Source: Prevotella sp.
Lineage (GTDB): Bacteria; Bacteroidota; Bacteroidia; Bacteroidales; Bacteroidaceae
Length of the DNA: 33,570 bases
Assembly: GCA_022773395.1 (NCBI GenBank)
Contig: JALFBL010000083.1
Span: 1-33,570, forward strand
Direction of reading: 5' to 3'
Shown here: positions 16,580-23,611 of the stretch, in pieces
How positions within the stretch are numbered: position 1 is the stretch's first letter
Layout of the letters: every line of letters begins with the position of its first letter
The notes under the pieces: model-generated
Seen by the model: the letters and a program-made list of their open reading frames with translations, nothing else
The model's database searches: none
Told to the model about the DNA's origin: nothing
Program-made: the position numbers and the translations under genes

Positions 16580-17923
16580 ATGCAAGCAGAAAAACAATAT
16601 ATTGACCTTTACAGGCAAACGCACAGCATGATTGCCCAACATAGTGCGGCAGTGATGAACAGCGTGCGCAAAAGTGCCTTTGAGGATTTCCAACGCTTGG
16701 GATTCCCCACCGAAAAGGTGGAGCGATACAGATATACGGACATCCCGGCATTGTTTGAACCCGACTACGGATTGAATATCAACCGCCTGCAAATACCTGT
16801 TGACCCCTACAAGGCTTTCAAGTGTGCTGTGCCCAATCTCAGCACACTGCTCTATTTCGTGGTGAACGACGGCTTTTACAGCAAGGAACAGCCCAAAGGA
16901 AGCATTCCGGAGGGTGTCATCATCGGCTCCCTGAAAGAGGCAGCAGAGAAGAATCCCGAATGTATCGCTGCCTATTACGCCAAAGTCGCCAAGTCCAGCG
17001 AAGACGGTATCACAGCCCTCAACACCATGTTGGCACAAGACGGCATCTACGTTTATGTGCCCAAAAACGTCAAGGTGGACAAGGCTGTGCAGATCATCAA
17101 TATCTTGCGCTCCGACGTTGACCTGATGGTGAACCGCCGTGTACTGATTGTCGTGGAAGAAGGGGCTGAAATCAAACTCCTTTTTTGCGACCATACCATC
17201 GACGGCAAGCGTTTTCTCACCACTCAGGTCGTTGAGGCTTTCGTTGCCGACAACGCATCGCTCGATATTTATTGCATGGAAGAAACCCATGCCAAGAATG
17301 TGCGTGTGAGCAACGTTTACATCGACCAGCAGGCCAACAGCAGGGTGAACCACAATGTCATCACCTTGCACAACGGCGTTACCCGCAACCGCACCGACCT
17401 CATTCTCAACGGCGAAGGGGCAGAATGCAACCTCAGCGGGTGCGTCATCGCCGACAAGCACCAGCACGTTGACAACAATACGCTCATTGATCACCGTGCA
17501 CCGCATTGTACCAGCAACGAACTTTATAAATACGTTCTTGAAGACAATGCCGTAGGAGCATTTGCCGGACGAATCCTGGTGGAAAAGGAGGCTCAGAGAA
17601 CCATTTCAAACGAACGCAACCAAAATCTTTGCGTAACCAACAGTGCCCGTATGTTCTCCCAGCCCATGCTGGAGATTTATGCCGACGACGTGAAGTGCTC
17701 CCACGGCTCTACCGTTGGGCAACTCAACGATGCCGCACTTTTTTATATGCAGCAACGGGGCATCAGCCGGAAAGAAGCCAAATTGCTTTTGAAGTTCGCC
17801 TTTATCAACGAAGTGATCGACCAGATGAGCCTCAAGCCGCTTTGCGACCGTCTGCACTACTTGGTAGAACAGCGTTTCCGCGGTCAATTCAATTATTGTG
17901 AAGGGTGCAACCTTTGTAAATAG
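16580..17923 (+). CDS. sufD: Fe-S cluster assembly protein SufD
   Basis: The 447-residue protein has the SufD layout: a helical N-terminal part (residues 1-90), a parallel beta-helix (about 120-360), and a C-terminal helical domain with DDVKCSHGSTVGQLNDAALFYMQQRGIS. His375 in the CSHGST motif corresponds to the E. coli SufD histidine (His360) needed for cluster assembly with SufB. It partners SufB and SufC in the cytoplasmic scaffold. It follows sufC by 14 bp. After its stop codon comes a 119-bp gap made almost wholly of degenerate ~22-bp repeats that run into sufS. Confidence 0.96.
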   Translation: MQAEKQYIDLYRQTHSMIAQHSAAVMNSVRKSAFEDFQRLGFPTEKVERYRYTDIPALFEPDYGLNINRLQIPVDPYKAFKCAVPNLSTLLYFVVNDGFYSKEQPKGSIPEGVIIGSLKEAAEKNPECIAAYYAKVAKSSEDGITALNTMLAQDGIYVYVPKNVKVDKAVQIINILRSDVDLMVNRRVLIVVEEGAEIKLLFCDHTIDGKRFLTTQVVEAFVADNASLDIYCMEETHAKNVRVSNVYIDQQANSRVNHNVITLHNGVTRNRTDLILNGEGAECNLSGCVIADKHQHVDNNTLIDHRAPHCTSNELYKYVLEDNAVGAFAGRILVEKEAQRTISNERNQNLCVTNSARMFSQPMLEIYADDVKCSHGSTVGQLNDAALFYMQQRGISRKEAKLLLKFAFINEVIDQMSLKPLCDRLHYLVEQRFRGQFNYCEGCNLCK

Positions 17924-17933
17924 GAAGAGTGCC

Positions 17934-18056
17934 ATATACGGTATAAAAAGGTGATAGATATGGTATCGAAAGCACCATATACGGTATAAAGAAGGCAATA
18001 TATACGACATAAAAAGTTCCAGGTACAATAAAAAAAGGCAACATGTACGATATAAA
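17934..18056 (+). repeat. Six degenerate ~22-bp tandem units ending in the sufS start
   Basis: Related 14-mers begin at 17934 (ATATACGGTATAAA), 17956 (AGATATGGTAT), 17977 (ATATACGGTATAAA), 18000 (ATATACGACATAAA), 18021 (AGGTACAATAAAAA) and 18043 (ATGTACGATATAAA). Spacings are 22, 21, 23, 21 and 22 bp. The linkers are purine-rich, often AAGGCA or AAGGTG. The last unit is the sufS initiation codon with its first codons. The array fills the sufD-sufS gap. Confidence 0.75.
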
Positions 18057-19257
18057 TAAAGTAAGAGAAGATTTCCCCATACTCGGCCGCATGGTTTATG
18101 ACCGCCCACTGGTCTATCTCGACAATGCAGCCACCACCCAGAAACCTCGCGCGGTAGTGGATGCTTTGGTGGAGGAGTATTACAACGTGAATGCCAATGT
18201 GCATCGGGGTGTACACTATCTTTCACAGCAAGCAACCGATTTACACGAGGAGGCGCGCCAAAAGGTGCGTGCCTTTATCAATGCAGGAAAAGTTGAAGAG
18301 GTGATTTTCACGCGTGGAACCACCGAGAGCATCAATCTTGTGGTATCTTCTTTCTGCGATGAGTTCATGAAAGAAGGCGACGAAGTGATTGTTTCCACCA
18401 TGGAACACCACTCCAACATCGTGCCCTGGCAGTTGCAAGCCGCGAAGAAAGGCATCGTTGTCAAAGTGATTCCGATGAACGACCGTGGCGAACTTGTGAT
18501 GGAAGAATACGAGAAACTCTTTACAGAACGTACCAAAATCGTCAGTGTTGTCCACGTCAGCAACGTGCTGGGTACCGTCAATCCCATCAAGGAAATGATA
18601 CGCGTGGCCCATCTGCATGGCGTTCCTTTCATGGTGGATGGTGCTCAAAGTGCCCCCCATTTCAAAGTGGATGTCCAGGATTTGGACTGTGATTTCTTTG
18701 CCTTCAGCGGCCACAAAATGTACGGACCCACGGGCATCGGCGTACTTTACGGCAAAGAAAACTGGTTGGAGAAACTGCCCCCTTACCAAGGTGGCGGCGA
18801 AATGATAGACAGAGTCACCTTCGAGAAAACCACCTTCGAGCGACTGCCCTTCAAGTTTGAGGCAGGAACGCCCGACTATGTAGCCACCCATGGACTGGCA
18901 AAGGCCATCGATTACATCACCCGTTTGGGCTTGGACAACATCTCATTCCATGAACAGGAACTCACCCGCTACGCCATGCAAGAGATGCGAAAGATCGACG
19001 GCATGCGTTTCATCGGTGAAGCCCAGGAAAAGGATGCCGTAGTTTCTTTCCTCGTGAAAGACATCCATCACCTGGACATGGGTACACTGCTCGACCGTCT
19101 CGGCATTGCCGTTCGTACAGGACACCACTGCGCACAGCCCCTGATGGATCGCCTCGGCGTTTCCGGTACCGTCCGCGCCTCCTTTGCTCTCTACAACACC
19201 AAGGAGGAAATCGATGCACTTGTGGCTGGCATCGAACGAGTGGGCAGGATGTTTTAG
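18043..19257 (+). CDS. sufS: Cysteine desulfurase SufS
   Basis: The 404-residue PLP enzyme removes sulfur from cysteine to give alanine and a persulfide for Fe-S assembly. Visible features are YLDNAATTQKP near the N-terminus, TRGTTESINLV, the cofactor histidine region TMEHHSNIVPW, the PLP lysine Lys225 in SGHKMYGPTG, and the catalytic Cys363 in RTGHHCAQPLM. The RTGHHCA loop is typical of group II (SufS) enzymes. The initiation region is the last copy of a degenerate repeat array. No sufE or sufU follows; the sulfur acceptor must be encoded elsewhere or be dispensable. It is the last gene of the cluster. Confidence 0.97.
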   Translation: MYDINKVREDFPILGRMVYDRPLVYLDNAATTQKPRAVVDALVEEYYNVNANVHRGVHYLSQQATDLHEEARQKVRAFINAGKVEEVIFTRGTTESINLVVSSFCDEFMKEGDEVIVSTMEHHSNIVPWQLQAAKKGIVVKVIPMNDRGELVMEEYEKLFTERTKIVSVVHVSNVLGTVNPIKEMIRVAHLHGVPFMVDGAQSAPHFKVDVQDLDCDFFAFSGHKMYGPTGIGVLYGKENWLEKLPPYQGGGEMIDRVTFEKTTFERLPFKFEAGTPDYVATHGLAKAIDYITRLGLDNISFHEQELTRYAMQEMRKIDGMRFIGEAQEKDAVVSFLVKDIHHLDMGTLLDRLGIAVRTGHHCAQPLMDRLGVSGTVRASFALYNTKEEIDALVAGIERVGRMF

Positions 19258-19404
19258 GCAATATGCTGGGCCATATTGCAATGCGTTGCCAATGCCTTGC
19301 AAGAAGCTGAATTGCAACAAGTCTTGCCAGATTTGTCTCTTTATGTATGGGAAACAGGTGGGATTCTGTTCGTTTTCCATATCCTCTTTCCATAAAACAA
19401 CTTT

Positions 19405-19428
19405 GTTGGTAATAGGTTTGTTACCAAC
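19405..19428. terminator. Possible hairpin downstream of sufS
   Basis: GTTGGTAA (19405-19412) and TTACCAAC (19421-19428) form an 8-bp stem with an 8-nt loop. There is no T tract. It lies between the convergent ends of sufS and the small membrane-protein gene and could serve either; support is weak. Confidence 0.35.
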
Positions 19429-19478
19429 AGAGTTATTACACCTTTCCGCATAAATATGTTCGTGGGAAACAGTCAGAA

Positions 19479-19760
19479 CTATGTATTTTTACACTTTCTC
19501 AGGGCCATCAGCAGCCAAACGAAGAAGGCGATTCTCAATATCAATGGATAGTTGGCTGGGAAGATGCCGGCAAAAAATGCGATTTGAGCCTCTACGAGTG
19601 CCCGGGTTTTCCGTGCATTCACAGGCTGTTCCAATACACTCGAATAGTAAACGCTTAGCTTGCGTATGGGTGCACCCATCATTTCCTTTATTTTCCTGAC
19701 AGCCTCTTCCATGCCCTTTTCATTGCGAATGCCAACGGGAACGATTGCTTGATTTTCCAT
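19479..19760 (-). CDS. Small protein with one C-terminal membrane segment
   Basis: The 93-residue protein starts MENQAIVPVGIRNEKGMEEA. A charged helical N-terminal half is followed by IAFFAGIFPANYPLILRIAF and a second hydrophobic stretch (FFVWLLMALRKCK) at the end. It should be a membrane-associated protein with its N-terminus in the cytoplasm. I believe similar short proteins occur in Prevotella, but I know no function. A TAATTTTG -7 element sits 30 bp before the start codon, which supports a real gene. It faces sufS (convergent) and is divergent from rnhB. Confidence 0.65.
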   Translation of the reverse strand: MENQAIVPVGIRNEKGMEEAVRKIKEMMGAPIRKLSVYYSSVLEQPVNARKTRALVEAQIAFFAGIFPANYPLILRIAFFVWLLMALRKCKNT

Positions 19761-19789
19761 TTTTTCTTGTTTTATTGGTTTTACGACGG

Positions 19790-19797
19790 CAAAATTA
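19790..19797 (-). promoter_or_regulatory. -7 element of the small membrane-protein gene
   Basis: TAATTTTG on the minus strand matches TAnnTTTG and implies a leader of about 23 nt. No -33 TTTG is found at the standard distance. Confidence 0.6.
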
Positions 19798-19862
19798 AGG
19801 GTTATCTGTGCACAATAAGTTCACGACCGATGCGTTTTTAGGTAAAAAACAATAAAACATCC

Positions 19863-20498
19863 ATGTTGAAAAGCCATTATTATGCAGATAAAGTAGAGGC
19901 TGGCTGCGACGAGGCGGGACGGGGATGTCTTGCCGGGAGCGTGTTCGCCGCTGCCGTCATCTTGCCCGACAACTACCAGAACGATGATTTGAACGATTCA
20001 AAACAACTCACCGAAAAGCAGCGGAAGGCACTTCGTGAGATGGTGGAAAGAGATGCCGTGGCCTATGCCGTGGGCATCGTTACACCCGATGAAATCGACA
20101 AAATCAACATTCTCAACGCCAGTATCCTGGCCATGCACCGTGCCCTCGACCGGTTGAAAGTGCGCCCCGAAGCCGTTATCGTGGATGGAAACCGCTTCAA
20201 ATCCTATCGCAATCTCCCTCATACCACCATCGTCAAGGGCGATGGCAAATATCTTTCCATTGCGGCAGCCAGTATTCTGGCAAAGACCTACCGCGATGAA
20301 TACATGGAACGGTTGGCCGAAGAATACCCCCCATACGACTGGAAAAGCAACAAAGGCTACCCCACTCGCAAGCACCGGCAAGCCATCAAGGATTTCGGGG
20401 TCACGCCCCACCACCGCAAAAGTTTCCGTCTTCTGCCGGAAACGCAACTTGAAATACCTTTTGCCGATGACGAACCGGATGCGCCGACAGAAGTCTAA
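19863..20498 (+). CDS. rnhB: Ribonuclease HII
   Basis: The 211-residue enzyme cleaves RNA in RNA-DNA hybrids and removes misincorporated ribonucleotides. The signature CDEAGRGCLAG gives Asp16 and Glu17, and the third acidic residue is Asp108 in VIVDGNRF. Further conserved parts are NDSKQLTEKQR, KGDGKYLSIAAASILAKTYRD with the fourth acidic residue (Asp), and KGYPTRKH. Length is normal. The WYL-regulator gene begins 53 bp downstream after a TGCGCGCA palindrome, so the two may be co-transcribed. Confidence 0.97.
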   Translation: MLKSHYYADKVEAGCDEAGRGCLAGSVFAAAVILPDNYQNDDLNDSKQLTEKQRKALREMVERDAVAYAVGIVTPDEIDKINILNASILAMHRALDRLKVRPEAVIVDGNRFKSYRNLPHTTIVKGDGKYLSIAAASILAKTYRDEYMERLAEEYPPYDWKSNKGYPTRKHRQAIKDFGVTPHHRKSFRLLPETQLEIPFADDEPDAPTEV

Positions 20499-20502
20499 AA
20501 TG

Positions 20503-20518
20503 TATGTGCGCGCATATA
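20503..20518. promoter_or_regulatory. Palindrome between rnhB and the WYL regulator
   Basis: A 16-bp near-palindrome is centred on TGCGCGCA, with one G-T mismatch and TAT/ATA flanks. It lies just after the rnhB stop codon and 34 bp before the regulator gene. It could be an autoregulatory operator or part of an RNA hairpin; this is speculative. Confidence 0.3.
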
Positions 20519-20551
20519 TATAATAGGTGTAAAACAAGATTTTGACAAGGC

Positions 20552-21451
20552 ATGAGACACGACAAACTGGAAAGAGAACTCAATATGCTCCTCATGCTGG
20601 CAGGCAACAGGAGCCATACGATGGAAGAAGTCTGCGAGCGACTGGGCATCTCGCGGCGCAATTTCTACTACTACATGGAATTTTTCCGTGGCAGTGGCTT
20701 CATCGTCAACAAGCAGGGAGGCCGATTTTCCATAGACCGCAGTTCGCCTTTCTTCAAGAAAATCATCGAAACGGTTTCCTTCACCGAAGACGAAACCGTG
20801 CTCATGCACCGCCTGCTCAACATGCTGGACGACAAAAACGCCATTGCTCAGAATCTTAAGGACAAACTCAACCGCTTCTACGACCTCAACATCCTGCACA
20901 ACGGCAAGATGTCGGAACGCAACGCCCACGTGGTGAGCCAACTCTACGATGCCATCAAACTCAAGCAGATGGTCATCCTCAAAAACTACACCTCCCTGCA
21001 CGGGAAAAGCCAGCGCGACCGCCTTGTGGAACCGTTCCTCTTTATGGACGGCAACAACGAGGTACGCTGCTACGAGCCTGCCACCGACATGAACAAGACG
21101 TTCAAAGTGTCCAGAATCAACGATGTGGAAGTGCTGGCCGACCATTGGCAGCACGAAGACCGCCACAAGCAGGTTCACACCGATATTTTCATGTTCAGCG
21201 ATGAATGCCAGATGCCCGTCACGCTTCGTCTCAACGCCCGTTCCTGCCAGATGATGAAAGAGGAATATCCTGCCGCCCTGCCCCACATCGTCCAGCAGTC
21301 AGATGGCAGTTGGCTGCTTCGCCTGCAAGTGTGCAGTTTTGCCGGCATCGGCCGTTTCGTGTTGGGACTGTACGAAGACATCGAAGTGCTCGAATCGCCC
21401 GATTTCATCGCTTTTCTCAATGAAAAAATCAAGCGGATGAAAACAAAATAA
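20552..21451 (+). CDS. WYL-domain transcriptional regulator
   Basis: The 299-residue protein has an N-terminal winged helix-turn-helix (residues about 1-60: HTMEEVCERLGISRRNFYYYMEFF). A WYL-type beta-rich sensor domain follows (about 130-215: RDRLVEPFLFMDGNNEVRCYE) with a C-terminal WCX-like extension (about 215-299). The WYL triad itself reads VRCYE, so the ligand-binding motif is degenerate. WYL regulators often bind nucleotides or single-stranded DNA and control DNA-damage or defence genes; no such target is evident beside it. It lies between rnhB and rmuC, both nucleic-acid genes. Confidence 0.82.
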   Translation: MRHDKLERELNMLLMLAGNRSHTMEEVCERLGISRRNFYYYMEFFRGSGFIVNKQGGRFSIDRSSPFFKKIIETVSFTEDETVLMHRLLNMLDDKNAIAQNLKDKLNRFYDLNILHNGKMSERNAHVVSQLYDAIKLKQMVILKNYTSLHGKSQRDRLVEPFLFMDGNNEVRCYEPATDMNKTFKVSRINDVEVLADHWQHEDRHKQVHTDIFMFSDECQMPVTLRLNARSCQMMKEEYPAALPHIVQQSDGSWLLRLQVCSFAGIGRFVLGLYEDIEVLESPDFIAFLNEKIKRMKTK

Positions 21452-21503
21452 TCCTCCCACCGCCACATTTCAAAACTCCAAGTCCACTTTTCCTTTTCCC
21501 CTC

Positions 21504-21534
21504 TTGCTTTATTGAAATAGTTTCCTTATCTTTG
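21504..21534 (+). promoter_or_regulatory. Promoter of rmuC
   Basis: TTG (21504-21506), a 20-bp spacer and TATCTTTG (21527-21534) form a complete Bacteroidota promoter. The leader is about 85 nt and contains a hairpin. Confidence 0.78.
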
Positions 21535-21559
21535 TCCTGTCTATGCAACCGCTTCGCCC

Positions 21560-21582
21560 CTTCCGTCCACGGCAGACGGAAG
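21560..21582 (+). promoter_or_regulatory. Leader hairpin before rmuC
   Basis: CTTCCGTC (21560-21567) pairs perfectly with GACGGAAG (21575-21582) around a 7-nt loop; nearby CCC and GGG could extend it. It lies in the predicted rmuC leader. Role unknown. Confidence 0.45.
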
Positions 21583-21625
21583 AGGGAGGCATCAGGCGGT
21601 GCACAATTGTAAAATAAAGAGAAAC

Positions 21626-23224
21626 ATGGAAATCATCATTGCGGCCATCATAAGCATAGGGGTGGGTATCGTCATCGGCCTGTTGATGGGCAAAGGACAG
21701 AAGAGCAGTCTGACCACCAAAGCGGAACTGCTGGCCAGCGACGTCGAAAATATGCGGAAGGACATGGAAACAAAGAATGCTTCCATCCGGCTGATGAACG
21801 AGGAAAAAACCACGCTCACCGCCAAGGGCGAGGTGCTTGCTGCCGAAAACGAACATCTGAAAGCGCAGTTGCAAGAAGCCAACGATCGCCATGGCAAAAG
21901 CATGGAGGAGGCCGATGAACGTCATCGCCAGCGCATGGAGGAACTGAAAAGACAGTTTGATGAAACTTCTTCCCGCGAGCGCGACCTGTACCGTTCGGAA
22001 ATCAATTCGCTGAAGGAGGCGCACACCAGGCAGATGGCCGAGATGAAAGGGCAGATAGAGACGGAGCGCAACTATGCCAAGGAACTCATAGACACAGCCA
22101 ACGACAATTTGAAGAAAGAAAAGGAGCACCATGCGGCCATGCGCGAAGAAAACGACCGGCAGTGGGCACAGAAACTGGAGACCCTGAAACAGGAAATGCA
22201 GAAAACGGCCGCCGAGCAACTGTCCGCCAAGCAAACCGCCCTACAGGAAAACAACCGCACACAGATGGACGAATTGCTGAAGCCCATCAAAGAGCAGTTT
22301 GCAGAGTTCAAGAGGTCGGTGGACGAGAGCAAGACCCAGAACGAGGTGAACAAGAAAGAACTGCAGTCCACCTTTGCAGCTACCATGCGCCTTTTCCAGC
22401 AAGAGCAGCAGCAAACCGTTTCATCGCTGAAAGAACAGACACAGCGCATCGGTTCGGATGCAGCCAACCTTACCAAGGCTCTGAAGGGCGAAAGCAAGAC
22501 ACAGGGCGACTGGGGCGAAATGGTACTCGAAACCCTGCTGGAAAACAGCGGACTGCAAAAGGATGAGGAGTTTTTCGTGCAGGAACACGTGAAAGACGAA
22601 CAAGGCAACTGTTTCCGTCCCGACGTGATTGTCCGCTTTCCCGAAGGGCGTTCGGTAGTCATCGATTCCAAGGTTTCGCTCAAGGCATATGCCGAAGCGG
22701 TGGCAGCCGAAGACGATGCAGAACGTGAGCGGCTGCTGAAAGAGCATGCCAGGAGCGTGCGCAAACATGTGGATGAACTGTCGGAAAAGAATTACGACAA
22801 GGTTGTGAAAGACGTCATAGGCTTTGTCCTGATGTTCGTTCCCAACGAGAACAGTTATATTGCCGCCATGAAGCAGCAGCCCGAGCTGAGCCGTTACGCC
22901 TACCAAAAACGCATCATCATCATTTCGCCCAGCAATCTCCTCATGGCTCTCCAGCTGGCCTACAACCTCTGGCAGTACGACCGTCAGAGCAAGAACGTGG
23001 AAAAAATAGTGAAGGCCGCGGCCGACCTGTATGATAAGGTGGCCGGGTTTTCCGAAACCTTCACCGATATCGAGGGGCAAATTGAACGGCTCAACAAGTC
23101 GTTCAACAAGGCCAAGGACCAGATGTTCGACGGAAGGGGAAACATCATGCGACGCATGGAAAACCTGAAGCAGATGGGCATCACCCCGAAAAAACAGATC
23201 AGACAGGCCGGTGATGGCGAATGA
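21626..23224 (+). CDS. rmuC: DNA recombination protein RmuC
   Basis: ATG 21626 (MEIIIAAIISIGVGIVIGLL) is chosen because it begins directly with the membrane anchor; the upstream in-frame ATG at 21599 adds nine polar residues. The protein has 532 residues. One N-terminal transmembrane helix is followed by a long coiled coil (about 30-270, rich in Glu, Lys and Gln). The RmuC domain follows (about 280-500), with TKALKGESKTQGDWGEMVLETLLENSGL, RPDVIVRFPEGRSVVIDSKV and a nuclease-like core. RmuC limits inversions at short inverted repeats in E. coli. It has its own promoter. Confidence 0.95.
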   Translation: MEIIIAAIISIGVGIVIGLLMGKGQKSSLTTKAELLASDVENMRKDMETKNASIRLMNEEKTTLTAKGEVLAAENEHLKAQLQEANDRHGKSMEEADERHRQRMEELKRQFDETSSRERDLYRSEINSLKEAHTRQMAEMKGQIETERNYAKELIDTANDNLKKEKEHHAAMREENDRQWAQKLETLKQEMQKTAAEQLSAKQTALQENNRTQMDELLKPIKEQFAEFKRSVDESKTQNEVNKKELQSTFAATMRLFQQEQQQTVSSLKEQTQRIGSDAANLTKALKGESKTQGDWGEMVLETLLENSGLQKDEEFFVQEHVKDEQGNCFRPDVIVRFPEGRSVVIDSKVSLKAYAEAVAAEDDAERERLLKEHARSVRKHVDELSEKNYDKVVKDVIGFVLMFVPNENSYIAAMKQQPELSRYAYQKRIIIISPSNLLMALQLAYNLWQYDRQSKNVEKIVKAAADLYDKVAGFSETFTDIEGQIERLNKSFNKAKDQMFDGRGNIMRRMENLKQMGITPKKQIRQAGDGE

Positions 23225-23611
23225 TTCACATTTCACTATCAAAACATCACGAAAACAGGTTTTAAAGTATGAAAATACATCAAAGTGGCTCGAATATTTG
23301 ATGATTTTGCGTTTTTTATCCGCCAAATATTTGCAGAAATCAAAAAAATAAATAATTTTGCCGCCGTGAAATGAAAAGCCTGTGGATTTTTCTCAATCAA
23401 AAAGTCTTTTCGCAACTTTTCTTTCCGTGAAGAACATTATTAATTTTTTAACACGTATTTGTATTATGGAAAAAAACGAGCCACCATTTTTTTAAGTTCC
23501 CATGGCATTTCTATTGTCTATGTCCATAGGAAAACAATTGAACGACACACATTTAAATCTTAAAAATTTTATTACCCTATTATTCTAAAAAACACAATTA
23601 AGTTTAATAAC
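23225..23611. other. Interval between rmuC and the C10 protease
   Basis: It has no gene. It contains a strong promoter (23330-23360) and then about 245 nt of AT-rich leader before the protease ATG. I see no second TAnnTTTG element and no convincing riboswitch fold in the leader. Confidence 0.6.
23330..23360 (+). promoter_or_regulatory. Promoter of the C10 protease
   Basis: TTTG (23330-23333), a 19-bp spacer and TAATTTTG (23353-23360) match the full consensus. The predicted start near 23367 gives a leader of about 245 nt, the longest in this window. Confidence 0.8.

Noticed and set aside
19258..19478. Possible gene after sufS
   Set aside because: Only short frames without start signals or domains; the interval shows only a weak hairpin.
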